This document shows, in pieces, positions 1 through 8,009 of a DNA stretch of 22,274 nt. The position numbers and the translations under genes are program-made. Origin of the DNA: a virus; the IMG/VR virus record IMGVR_UViG_3300007539_007478, positions 1 to 22,274 of that record; one strand, written 5' to 3'. The notes beneath the pieces are model-generated. The model had not been told where the DNA came from and did no database searches. It saw only the letters and a list, made by a program, of their open reading frames with translations. How positions within the stretch are numbered: position 1 is the first letter of the stretch; every line of letters starts with the position of its first letter.

Positions 1-380
1 GCGCTGTTCTGTAGTTCGACATAGTTGTTCCCAACTGTTGTGGCCAAGTCAGCGATCTGTCCCGACAAGATAGCATCTTCGCCTGCGCGAGTAGCAGCTT
101 CAGCGTCGATGTTGCTTTGGAGTACTTCATCAGCAGCCACCAAGGTCGAAACTTTGTCATTCAAGAGATCCAAGTTAACGATAGCTTTGCCATCTACACC
201 AACGTAATCACCAACAGCAAGGTCAACACCTAAATACTTTGGGTTAAACTTAGTAGGAACAAGCTTACCAACAACTTGCTTACCTGCTTCATCAGCGGCA
301 GCCATTGTTTCAAATGAATTACCTTCTCCGTCTTCAAGCTCAAAGTCAACCTGACGGATATTAATTCTAGTTTTAGCCAT
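1..380 (-). CDS. Unknown, probably virion structural protein (N-terminal part only)
   Basis: Open frame of 126 codons running off the left edge, starting MAKTRINIRQVDFELEDGEG. The ATG at 378-380 is preceded by AGGAG (plus-strand ctcct at 391-395) at a normal distance, which fixes the start. The visible part begins with a short beta-like segment. From about residue 75 it becomes an Ala/Asp/Glu-rich heptad-like stretch (VLQSNIDAEAATRAGEDAIL), as seen in trimeric coiled-coil shafts of phage fibres and other virion proteins. GC content and codon choice look richer than in the preceding AT-rich genes and similar to the major capsid gene, which suggests high expression. It lies beyond a terminator, so it belongs to the next transcription unit. 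I do not recognise the family; a tail-fibre or abundant structural role is inference from composition and position. Confidence 0.6.
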   Translation of the reverse strand, partial: MAKTRINIRQVDFELEDGEGNSFETMAAADEAGKQVVGKLVPTKFNPKYLGVDLAVGDYVGVDGKAIVNLDLLNDKVSTLVAADEVLQSNIDAEAATRAGEDAILSGQIADLATTVGNNYVELQNS

Positions 381-510
381 ATTATTATTTCTCCTTTATA
401 ATATAAAATAAAATATGTTGATTTCAAAAAACAAAATGTTTAAAAAAACCAAGAACAAGAGCGCAGAGCGCACTCATTCGCCGTAGATAGAATTGACTTT
501 TCCCAAAAGC

Positions 511-555
511 AAAAAAAAGAAGGCCCATAAACAATAAGTTTTAGGCCTTTTTAAA
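511..555 (-). terminator. Rho-independent terminator after the prkA-like gene
   Basis: Read on the minus strand, AAGGCC (544-549) pairs with GGCCTT (520-525), with a further AAAC/GTTT pairing inside the loop, and is followed by TTC and a run of eight T (511-518). It lies about 25 nt past the stop of the PrkA-like gene and closes the neck/PrkA-YhbH-SpoVR transcription unit. The rest of the 381-575 gap is AT-rich leader of the next gene. It holds a small possible hairpin with direct repeats of gagcgca at 459-472, but no promoter I can defend. Confidence 0.8.
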
Positions 556-575
556 AAGATTATTTTTTGATTTTT

Positions 576-2516
576 CTAGCTGTCTCGCCAGAGATTATTT
601 GAAGCATATTTTATAATCTCGTTAGCTGAATCTTCGTTATATCCATACTCGTCTATAAGAGTTTTAACCATTTCATTATATTTGCCTTGTTGCTTTTTAT
701 CGCGTGACTTAGACTTGGTAACAATTCTGGATATATCTCTAACTGAATCAAGAAGTTTATTTTCTATTGCTTCCTTGAGAGGACCATAAGATCTCCAATC
801 AATTGTTTCTTTTCTTCTTAATTTAGCAAACATATAAGCTGTGATATCTGCTCTGAAATTTTCTCTTGCTGAACCTACAATTCCAATTTGCTCTTCTATT
901 GAGCACAAGAAGCGTTCATCAGCAATCATTTCTTCACCAGTGACATTATCTTTAACTTTTGTACAGTTAACATAGGCTTCTGCATGGTCTAAATAATTGT
1001 TGAAAAGAGATTCTGCCTGCTCTTGATAAGCAGAAACAAAAGCCTTTGTTATTTCAAGTTCTAGAATTTTCAAGTATTCATCATGAAGTTCTTTCTGAAG
1101 GAAGGCCAAATATTTAGCTCTCAAATCTTCAACAACGACTTGTTCTTTAACTTGCTTTACCAAAGCATCTCTGATAGAAATAGGAGTAACCATATTTTTA
1201 TCTGAATCTGCCAGTGCGGAGTCGATAGCTTTCATAATAAATCTAGTAGAAATACCTGTCATGCCCTCGTCTCTAGCTTCATCTCTAAGATCATTGATAT
1301 CGATTTTTTTAATATGGCCTTTTTCAATGATTTCTTCACCATTATAGATTTTCATTTTTGTTATTGGATCTACTTTGTTTGAATCTTTCAATCTAGTTAA
1401 GACTGAAAACATTGCTGCAATCTCAAGAGTGTGAGGAGCAATATGAGCTTCAAAATCAGATTCGTCTAATAACTTTTTATAAATCTTTTGCTCTTCATCA
1501 ACTTCCAAGCAATATGGAACGTTAACTCTAACAATTCTATCCAAGATAGCCTCGTTTGTGCTTTCAGATTTAAACTTGATCCATTCTGCTTCATTGCAGT
1601 GCGCCAAAATGACTCCATCAAAATAAATCATTGCACCCTTTCCTGGGCTTGGAACGGCCTTCTCTTGCGTTGCAGTAATCATTGTATGTAAGAACTCGAT
1701 TTCATTTTTGAAAACCTCTACAAACTCTACTATACCACGATTTCCAACATTAAAAGCACCGTTCAAAGAAAGAACACGAGGATCATCTTCTGGATAAAGA
1801 TCCATCTTTGAAATATCTTCTGAACCAATCAAAATACTGGTGTCTTGCGTGTTAGCATCCATAGGAGGAACAACACCGATGCCGCGCCTTCCTCGGATAG
1901 AAAATGTTGATTCAACCACTGGAACTGATAGATAATCGCCATTGTACTCTTCCAAAAGGCGATGACGACAAACAGGACACAAATCGCCTTCTATTTTGAT
2001 TTTATAAATTTTTGAAAATTCTTCTCTCAATCCTCTAGGAACAAGATGCAAAGGCTCTTCTTGTATAGGACAATCCTTAATGTGATAAAAAGGACCAGAT
2101 CCTTCAAGTGCTCTTTTAATGTGCTCAACAAGCGCAGACTTACCAGCACCAACTGGACCGAGCAATAAAAGAACTTGGCGGCTTTCTTCTCCTCGAAGTG
2201 CTGCTGAGTGAAGATATCTCATAATCTTAGCAAGAGAACGCTCCATTCCAAAAAAGCGACTTTGGAAATAATCATATGTTCTTAACTGTTCACCATTAAA
2301 AAGATTATTACAACGAGCATCATTCTCATCAAGTCTAGTTATACCTTCTGAAGTAATGGTATTATAAAGCCTCTTGTGAGCTAACATAGCAATACTATTA
2401 TCTTTCTCAATTAATTCAAGATAATCAGAGAAGACACCTGAAAATTTTTCTTTCTGAGATGTTTTCTTGTGATTGTCAGCAATCTCTAAAAATTTATTTG
2501 TTTTTGATTTTTTCAT
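576..2516 (-). CDS. prkA: PrkA/YeaG-family AAA+ serine protein kinase
   Basis: 646 aa, the usual full length of the family (E. coli YeaG about 644, B. subtilis PrkA about 631). An N-terminal AAA+ domain carries a Walker A motif GPVGAGKS (residues 120-127), the family block NRGIVEFVEVFKNEIEFLH (about 259-277) followed by TATQE, a Walker-B-like segment MIYFDGVILAHCNEAEW (about 296-312) and LDRIVRVNVPYC (about 325-336). The C-terminal part corresponds to the kinase-like domain and looks intact. A CPVC pair (180-183) resembles the cysteine motif I recall in Bacillus-type PrkA and do not recall in E. coli YeaG. The bacterial family is linked to stress adaptation, nitrogen-starvation survival (YeaG) and sporulation (PrkA), and usually works with YhbH/YeaH and SpoVR/YcgB, both encoded just upstream here. 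The start lies 1 nt after the spoVR stop, so it is probably translationally coupled. Identity is clear; its role in a phage is unknown. Confidence 0.93.
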   Translation of the reverse strand: MKKSKTNKFLEIADNHKKTSQKEKFSGVFSDYLELIEKDNSIAMLAHKRLYNTITSEGITRLDENDARCNNLFNGEQLRTYDYFQSRFFGMERSLAKIMRYLHSAALRGEESRQVLLLLGPVGAGKSALVEHIKRALEGSGPFYHIKDCPIQEEPLHLVPRGLREEFSKIYKIKIEGDLCPVCRHRLLEEYNGDYLSVPVVESTFSIRGRRGIGVVPPMDANTQDTSILIGSEDISKMDLYPEDDPRVLSLNGAFNVGNRGIVEFVEVFKNEIEFLHTMITATQEKAVPSPGKGAMIYFDGVILAHCNEAEWIKFKSESTNEAILDRIVRVNVPYCLEVDEEQKIYKKLLDESDFEAHIAPHTLEIAAMFSVLTRLKDSNKVDPITKMKIYNGEEIIEKGHIKKIDINDLRDEARDEGMTGISTRFIMKAIDSALADSDKNMVTPISIRDALVKQVKEQVVVEDLRAKYLAFLQKELHDEYLKILELEITKAFVSAYQEQAESLFNNYLDHAEAYVNCTKVKDNVTGEEMIADERFLCSIEEQIGIVGSARENFRADITAYMFAKLRRKETIDWRSYGPLKEAIENKLLDSVRDISRIVTKSKSRDKKQQGKYNEMVKTLIDEYGYNEDSANEIIKYASNNLWRDS

Positions 2517-2517
2517 G

Positions 2518-3780
2518 TTAAAATTCCCAAAGGTCTCCCTCTATTATTGTGGTAAATACTACATCGTCTCCCCAAAGGAAACGAATATAATCATAAACTC
2601 TATTAGCGTATTGTAAATCAAGATCTCGACCATCATGCTCATGTTTAATGTACATAGTTTGCATTCTTTTATCGTACCCCTCAACCAATACAATAGGTGC
2701 CGAATTGAGCCCTATATTCTTAATTAGTGAGTTTCTTACGCTTTTCCAACCTTCTTTATCAGAAATATCATCAATTGAATAAGTGCCAGATCTTCTTTTA
2801 TAAGAATAATTAAATAAATTTAATTCTCTGCAAACAGATTCATCCAAATATTTCATTATGAATGCTTCATCATCATGTGTTTCTCTTGCGAGGAGGCAAG
2901 CATCGAAGCCTTGTTCTTCTTCTATCTTCTTAAATAAAGTATAACCCAAATGATAAGGATTGATTCTGCCTACTATTGGTCGAACAACTTGATTATGAGT
3001 CTTCAAAAAAGCTATCTGATGTTTGTCTGGAAGTTCTAAATCATGCATTATTTTTTCATGAATCATCACAGCCCAACCTTCATTCATGATTTTTGTTTTT
3101 GCTTGAGGTATAAAATATCTAGATCTAGTTTCAACCATTCCTATCAGATCTCTTTCCCAATCTTCAAGACCTCTTGCGTTGTTCTTAATAAATCCTAATA
3201 AATTATATTCTTTTTTTTCTTCTTTGCTTTCCTCATCGTCGAAATCAATTTGATTTTTGATTCCTGGAGTTCTTGGTACTTGATATTGTATCGAGTGACA
3301 AGCATCTAATATTTTCTCTACCTTATCTATTCCTATGTTTGGATCTTCGATATATTTTTGAACTCTCTTTGAGGCCGATTTAAAACGAGAAATTATATTA
3401 GCCGCGTCCGTTTCTTTAAACATTCTATTGTTTTTGAAAAAATCAGAGTGTCCAACACAATGAGCCATTGTTAGTAAGTGAGTGCTCATTGGATTTTCTA
3501 ACATAAGATAAGCAATACTTGGATTACTATTAATAATCATCTCATAAGGCAAGCCTTCCATTCCGAGATTATATCGAGTAGCTGTTTGCTCAAAAGATTT
3601 CCCGAAAGACCAATGACGATAATGAGTAGGCAAACCAGTATATGCCATCGCGGCTAACATTTCTTTATAATCAAGAATTTCATACTCAATTGGATACCAG
3701 TCTAAGCCATATTTTTCTTTGGCTATCTCACAAATCTTGTCATCCCAATCTTGCAATTCCTTAACGCTCCAGTCTTTCAT
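2518..3780 (-). CDS. spoVR: SpoVR/YcgB family protein
   Basis: 420 aa, shorter than the bacterial proteins (about 470-510). Both ends align with the family, so the difference is shortening of internal segments rather than truncation. Hallmarks seen: HWSFGK (56-61), INSNPSIAYLMLENPMS (83-99), MAHCVGHSDFFKNN (105-118), PQAKTKIMNEGWAVMIHEK (225-243), RINPYHLGYTLF (272-283) and a C-terminal FLWGDDVVF (401-409). The conserved H107, H111, E234 and H241 could form a metal site; that is inference. In Bacillus SpoVR affects spore cortex formation, and in Proteobacteria YcgB is a stress/stationary-phase protein; no biochemical activity is firmly known to me. The start overlaps the YhbH stop by 4 nt (ATGA) and the stop is 1 nt before the PrkA start, so all three should be co-translated. 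Confidence 0.92.
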   Translation of the reverse strand: MKDWSVKELQDWDDKICEIAKEKYGLDWYPIEYEILDYKEMLAAMAYTGLPTHYRHWSFGKSFEQTATRYNLGMEGLPYEMIINSNPSIAYLMLENPMSTHLLTMAHCVGHSDFFKNNRMFKETDAANIISRFKSASKRVQKYIEDPNIGIDKVEKILDACHSIQYQVPRTPGIKNQIDFDDEESKEEKKEYNLLGFIKNNARGLEDWERDLIGMVETRSRYFIPQAKTKIMNEGWAVMIHEKIMHDLELPDKHQIAFLKTHNQVVRPIVGRINPYHLGYTLFKKIEEEQGFDACLLARETHDDEAFIMKYLDESVCRELNLFNYSYKRRSGTYSIDDISDKEGWKSVRNSLIKNIGLNSAPIVLVEGYDKRMQTMYIKHEHDGRDLDLQYANRVYDYIRFLWGDDVVFTTIIEGDLWEF

Positions 3781-4985
3781 TTCCCAGAACCTCCAAACAG
3801 TTTAACAAACGAAGGCCATATTTGTGATCCTTCTGATATTTTAAGTCTTTTAAAGTTATCTCCAAGCAACCCGAGCAACATTGGCCATAATCCACCTGGA
3901 TCTTCTTCATATCCGGCACCATAAGTATTAAATAATGTTGGATTAAACGATGCTAAATTAGGATTTATCTCTGCATAACATATCATTTGATTTAGCTCTT
4001 TTAATTCCCTAAATAAATCAATTGTTTTTTTATTATCAACTGACCAGTTCTCACCATCACCGCAATAAAATGTGTAGATATTCCAGTTCGAAGGGTGATA
4101 TCTTTTGCTTATTATCTCTTTTTCCATTTCAAGCGCTGTTGACATCAACGTGCCACCAAAAGTCGATCTTTGGAAGAACTCTTCTTCATTTACTTCTTTT
4201 GCTTCTGATGAGTGAGAAATAAATACAACATCTATATTGTCATATTTGTATCTCAAGAATTGATATAACAGAAAGTAAAAACTTCTAGCTAAGTACTTCT
4301 TGTCTTTATCCATTGATCCAGAAACATCCATAAGAAAGAATATAACTGCTGAATTATTTTCTTCTTGCTTTTCTTTCATGTGTTTGTATTTTAAATCATC
4401 TTCATGAAAAGGAAATCTCTCTCCCGCTTCAGGATCATAAGTTCCAGCAGCAATAGCTCTTTTCTTTCTCTTTAATTTTCTTTTTAGGGTTTCTTTTTTC
4501 GAAAGCTTAGAACGCAAGCCTTTTTTTCTATACCCGCTTCTTTTCAGCTTCTTGTCTTTCAGAAATTTAAAGCGCTTTTTATCTAAATCTGGTAATTCTA
4601 ATTCTGCAAATAAATATTCGGCTAGCTCTTCGAGTGTTACTTCCACTTCATAATATTCTTCGCCTGCCTCATTACTGCCTTTTTTACCAGCAGCTTTGCC
4701 ACTTTTATTGCCCCTTCTTTTAAGTATCTGTCCTTTTTTAATGTCTTTGCCAGGAGCAGACCCAGCTTTAGAGTTATCTTCATTATCGCCATATACGAAT
4801 TGATATTCCTTTATTCCCTTAACTGGTATTTTAACTTTTTTGTTTCCATCTTGACCTATAATTGTTTCTTCGGCCACAACATCCTTGATGCCTTCTTGCA
4901 GAGCTTTCTCTATTTTTTTCTTATGTCTTTTTCTATCTGCTGCGCTTCGGTCAGCTATGGTTTTGTGCTCTCTAAAAGTGCTCAT
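3777..4985 (-). CDS. yhbH: YhbH/YeaH (DUF444) protein with VWA domain
   Basis: 402 aa (E. coli YeaH about 427). The N-terminal half is Lys/Gly-rich and probably flexible (to about residue 110), followed by a basic region (135-180). The C-terminal half is a von Willebrand A domain: FFLMDVSGSM gives the MIDAS D220-x-S222-x-S224 motif, and FGGT (277-280, Thr279) is the expected second metal-binding loop. The family stretches AKEVNEEEFF (262-271) and RYHPSNWNIY follow, then a GDGENW loop. DUF444 proteins are the standard genomic partner of PrkA and SpoVR and are thought to act in the same pathway. VWA/AAA+ pairs elsewhere (for example MoxR systems) work as metal-dependent adaptor and ATPase. The gene starts 1 nt after the stop of the neck gene, so it is part of the late structural operon. 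Identity is confident; function here is unknown. Confidence 0.92.
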   Translation of the reverse strand: MSTFREHKTIADRSAADRKRHKKKIEKALQEGIKDVVAEETIIGQDGNKKVKIPVKGIKEYQFVYGDNEDNSKAGSAPGKDIKKGQILKRRGNKSGKAAGKKGSNEAGEEYYEVEVTLEELAEYLFAELELPDLDKKRFKFLKDKKLKRSGYRKKGLRSKLSKKETLKRKLKRKKRAIAAGTYDPEAGERFPFHEDDLKYKHMKEKQEENNSAVIFFLMDVSGSMDKDKKYLARSFYFLLYQFLRYKYDNIDVVFISHSSEAKEVNEEEFFQRSTFGGTLMSTALEMEKEIISKRYHPSNWNIYTFYCGDGENWSVDNKKTIDLFRELKELNQMICYAEINPNLASFNPTLFNTYGAGYEEDPGGLWPMLLGLLGDNFKRLKISEGSQIWPSFVKLFGGSGK

Positions 4986-4986
4986 T

Positions 4987-5826
4987 TTATACCAACTTTA
5001 ATATTTCTAGGATTACCAAATCGTCTTCAGCGATCTCAATGTTATTATAAATAGTCCCGTCTGATATGTAAAAATCATTTTCTCCTGGTGTTTCTGAGAT
5101 TACATATCTTATACCGTTTATAAATATTGCTGCGGCTGAAAATGCTATCGGAGTTGTTACTGCCAAGGCGGCATTCAAAGGAGTATCAATCGGTACATCA
5201 CCAGTTGGAATGTAACTGTAAATGACTCTTACGATAGAATCACTTCCGCCTGTGGGGCCGGAAGATCCTCCTGAATCACCTGCTGCTGCTTCTGCTGCGG
5301 CTGCAGCCCTTATCTCTGCTACGGTAGTTTCAGGAATAACACTCAAGTCAATTATGCCTTTTCTTGTTTTGATACACGTAGCTTCTATCTGAAATAGATG
5401 CTCAACTTGTCCAAAAAGCTGTCTGCCCTCCGATAATGAAACTATTTCGAAAAATGAAGTCCCATATTGAACATAGTCACCTTCTCTTACATAGAGATTC
5501 TGATCTTCGAACAAGCGACGCTCATGGAAGCGAACTGTAATCGTGTGAGTTTTGTCTAGACCATATCCTTCTGTGACAGTTCCTATATCTCCAAATTCGA
5601 CCAAAGCATATACCCGAACTGGTGGCAAAAAGCTTTTTTCAATTGCTTCACCATATAGGGGGTGATAATTTGAACGCTCAACAGATAAAGGAAGATAAGT
5701 TATGCCTTGGCCTATTACTCTTTCAAGCAACTCATCGTTAACTTGTTTTACAAGATTTCTTTCTTTTTCACCAAGAAAAAGTGGTGGAGGAGGATTAGTT
5801 GGTTTAGACCACTTATTATTAGCCAT
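4987..5826 (-). CDS. Neck protein, T4 gp14-like, with extra C-terminal domain
   Basis: 279 aa (T4 gp14 is 256). Residues 93-160 show the pattern I recall for gp14: a strand-turn segment HTITVRFHERRLFEDQ, then EGDYVQYGTSFFEIVS (115-130), then LFGQVEHLFQIEATCIKTRKG, matching in order T4's EGDLIYFP..SLFEI and YQLGQNAIRKITAGKF. In T4, gp14 forms with gp13 the neck that closes the filled head and accepts the tail. After the core comes an Ala-rich then Gly/Ser-rich linker (172-195) and a roughly 80-residue beta-rich domain (197-279) with INGIRYVISETPGENDFYI, which looks like an appended surface or fibre-type domain. The start shares one nucleotide (TAATG) with the stop of the gp15-like gene. Assignment is by remembered motif pattern plus neighbours, not by search. 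Confidence 0.62.
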   Translation of the reverse strand: MANNKWSKPTNPPPPLFLGEKERNLVKQVNDELLERVIGQGITYLPLSVERSNYHPLYGEAIEKSFLPPVRVYALVEFGDIGTVTEGYGLDKTHTITVRFHERRLFEDQNLYVREGDYVQYGTSFFEIVSLSEGRQLFGQVEHLFQIEATCIKTRKGIIDLSVIPETTVAEIRAAAAAEAAAGDSGGSSGPTGGSDSIVRVIYSYIPTGDVPIDTPLNAALAVTTPIAFSAAAIFINGIRYVISETPGENDFYISDGTIYNNIEIAEDDLVILEILKLV

Positions 5827-6698
5827 TAATCATTTTCCCTTTCATCACCCATTATCACTCTTTCTCTGGGTATTCTTACTTCTACAGCATTTTCTCTTAT
5901 TGATATTTTTGGTCGATTATCATTCTTACCGGCTCCCAATAAATATCCCAATATTTTTAAATTGATTATTGTTTGAAATTTTCTTTCTTCTTCACCAAGA
6001 TTCGATAAGTTATTATCAAGAGTAAAGTCATTCTCAATGAATCCCTCAAACTTGTGACCATCACGGTGTATAAAGAAGTTATTGATTTGCCCAGTGGTAG
6101 TTATGAATGGAGTAAAAATCTCATTCATTTGTTGTTGATATTCTGTGTGTACAGTGACAACATAATTAGCAACCACGTAAGTTGGCACCGGCATTGTTAA
6201 AGTCTCATATACAACTTTATTGTTTTGAAAAGGAAAATTCTGTTGTCCGAATCGTCTTTGTGAATCAGCATTAGCAAAATTTCTTGTTTTATCTTGTTGT
6301 ATTCTTCTTGCTACTGTTATCGCGCCACCTCTTGGATCGTTTATTTGAGGTATATGAGACCAAGCAACACCTTTCATTGTAGGGTCTTTTATGAGAGAAG
6401 TTCTCTCTATAGTTAAAACAGGTAATGTGAAAGTGTTTTTAGAATTTCTTAAATCTTTGTTATCTTTCACTTGAAACGCGCGCTCCGGCATTGACCATAT
6501 TATGGGAACTTTTTTCCATCCCTCATTTGTAGTGCAATAAATATCCAGTGTCTCATTAATCCAGTCATTAACAGCGAAATCGATTGTCTCAATTGTCGAT
6601 GGCATAATTGATATTTCTTTCAGTTCAGGAGATGTCTTTTTATCTTCTTCTTTGAAATACGGTCTAAAACCTTTAAATTTATCTTTTTGACTAGACAT
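5826..6698 (-). CDS. Tail completion / sheath stabiliser protein, T4 gp15-like
   Basis: 290 aa (T4 gp15 is 272). The order of blocks fits gp15: KVPIIWSMPERAF (about 63-75) corresponds to RVPITYASKEHF, then TLPVLTIERTSLIKDP corresponds to TILPRINLHLVDF. Next VVYETLTMPVPTYVVANY, EYQQQMNEIFTPFITT and RKFQTIINLKILGYLL correspond to MIYELSIFTRYEDDMFQIVEQILPYF and RIEWSLTFEVNGWMY. In T4, gp15 forms the terminal hexamer at the top of the tail that locks tube and sheath and binds the neck. It sits between the gp13-like and gp14-like genes, as expected for a neck/tail-terminator block. The C-terminus (about 265-290) is charged and differs from T4. The gap to the upstream gene is 6 nt; the downstream junction is a 1-nt TAATG overlap. 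Moderate confidence because the match is by pattern only. Confidence 0.6.
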   Translation of the reverse strand: MSSQKDKFKGFRPYFKEEDKKTSPELKEISIMPSTIETIDFAVNDWINETLDIYCTTNEGWKKVPIIWSMPERAFQVKDNKDLRNSKNTFTLPVLTIERTSLIKDPTMKGVAWSHIPQINDPRGGAITVARRIQQDKTRNFANADSQRRFGQQNFPFQNNKVVYETLTMPVPTYVVANYVVTVHTEYQQQMNEIFTPFITTTGQINNFFIHRDGHKFEGFIENDFTLDNNLSNLGEEERKFQTIINLKILGYLLGAGKNDNRPKISIRENAVEVRIPRERVIMGDEREND

Positions 6699-6704
6699 TA
6701 TATA

Positions 6705-7973
6705 TTATCCCTGGAATATTATCATTGGCACCTTTTGTTGGATTGATGCTACTGCGTCTGATTTTTCAGCATCTGTCTTTGCCATCTCAGAATAAGTTAA
6801 TTGATCTAAGATTTCTTTTAATTCTTCTCTTAATTTATCTTGTTCTGTTTGGGCTTGAGACAAAAGCTCTGATGCGTTCAAAGTTACTGACTCACCAGGT
6901 ATAGGTATTGTTTGGAATTTTCCTCTGATTTGTGCTAAGGTTTCTTTAGATAAAGCAAGTGCGAATCTTCTTATCCACTGTTTTCCTATGGCATTAATAT
7001 TTTCATAAGGTATATTATCAAAAGGTATTGTATTCGCATTGTTTATTCCTTCAACTCCCGAAGAATATCCCTCTGTGTCATCCCAACTGTTTGGTATAAC
7101 CGAGAAGTCAACCCACATTTGGTTATAGTTTGACAAAACTTGTGGTTGTGGAAATATTCTTAGCATATTATTCTTAAGCTCGTAAGAATAATGAGATAAT
7201 CTCGTCCATAAGTGATCTTCAAAGGCCATGGCTTGCAATTTGTTTTGCCAAGTTGGAATTAATTCAAAAGTGGAATCATCAGTATACTGACCATAATAAT
7301 TCATATTTCCCACTACATTGAGGCCACCAAAATAACCAAAGAACCTCCACATAGCGTGCGGTGTTTTATAATAAACTTTTTTGATAATAACTCTTTTATC
7401 ACCAACGATACCAGCATATGGTACAATTTCTCCGTTTGATCCAGTTCCAGTGGCGGAAGAAGAAGAAATAATAGTCTGCAGATCATAATCTTGTTGATTT
7501 TCAACCAACTGGAAAGAAGCAGAATATATGGGTACTGTTCCACCGACACCAGCCTCAAAAGAAAACCCATCAGAAACTCTTCGAGCATATTCAAACATAA
7601 CGCGAGGATACTTTAAGTTAACTCCCGATGGACCTGTTTTTAATTCACCGTCTTGATCAAATGTACCTGTTGCTTGTCCTAAAACATCAGAAAGTATATT
7701 TTTTGCTTGATGAAGGTTTACCAAATAACTGTATTCTAGAACAGCCTCTTCGTAATTAGCATATACATTTCTGTCTTTCAATTCAATATCTAATACATCG
7801 CCACCTAGTTTTTTGTAAGTATATGCCACTTGGTCTGCTGCGCCAGATAAAAAGTCACCAGAATCAGCATAAATACCAAAAGGTAACGAACTTGCCACAT
7901 CAGACACAGTTCCAGTAACGGAAAGTATCGATTTACTCATTTGGCTTTCAGGGGTTAATGTTGGAAATGCCAC
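6705..7973 (-). CDS. Neck protein, T4 gp13-like
   Basis: 422 aa, larger than T4 gp13 (309). The start codon is GTG (plus-strand cac at 7971-7973), chosen because AGGAGGG lies 8 nt upstream and the N-terminus MAFPTLTPESQMSK follows in frame. Family-like parts are the N-terminal KKLGGDVLDIELKDRNVYAN and YEEAVLEYSYLVN segment (about 54-87), the middle beta-rich insert with many aromatic residues, and the C-terminal block WIRRFALALSKETLAQIRGK (about 332-351). The latter is followed by the sequence FQTIPIPGESVTLN and a helical tail EQDKLREELKEILDQL. This C-terminal block is, as I recall it, typical of gp13-like proteins of marine T4-type phages. The product should join the head portal to the tail with gp14. 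It is the first gene after the capsid terminator, so its level depends on read-through or a separate promoter. Confidence 0.58.
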   Translation of the reverse strand: MAFPTLTPESQMSKSILSVTGTVSDVASSLPFGIYADSGDFLSGAADQVAYTYKKLGGDVLDIELKDRNVYANYEEAVLEYSYLVNLHQAKNILSDVLGQATGTFDQDGELKTGPSGVNLKYPRVMFEYARRVSDGFSFEAGVGGTVPIYSASFQLVENQQDYDLQTIISSSSATGTGSNGEIVPYAGIVGDKRVIIKKVYYKTPHAMWRFFGYFGGLNVVGNMNYYGQYTDDSTFELIPTWQNKLQAMAFEDHLWTRLSHYSYELKNNMLRIFPQPQVLSNYNQMWVDFSVIPNSWDDTEGYSSGVEGINNANTIPFDNIPYENINAIGKQWIRRFALALSKETLAQIRGKFQTIPIPGESVTLNASELLSQAQTEQDKLREELKEILDQLTYSEMAKTDAEKSDAVASIQQKVPMIIFQG

Positions 7974-8009
7974 AATAAAATCCCTCCTAGCATTAAATAG
8001 TTTCTATAA

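Noticed and set aside
1-380. Tail sheath or tail tube protein assignment for the left partial gene
   Set aside because: The N-terminus does not resemble gp18 or gp19, and the heptad-like Ala/Glu stretch is unlike either.
400-427. Sigma70-like TTGAAA (422-427) and TATATT (400-405) with 16-nt spacing before the left gene
   Set aside because: The predicted transcript would begin at or inside the ribosome binding site at 391-395, so it could not make a normal leader; AT-rich chance is more likely.
459-475. Repeat gagcgca-gagcgca as a possible CRISPR or operator
   Set aside because: Only two short tandem copies forming a weak hairpin; too little to call a regulatory site.
576-4985. Idea that the window is bacterial chromosome with a prophage edge
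   Set aside because: The trio is flanked on one side by gap-free neck genes and on the other by a terminator and a phage-like structural gene, all on one strand with no integrase, att repeat or other host gene.
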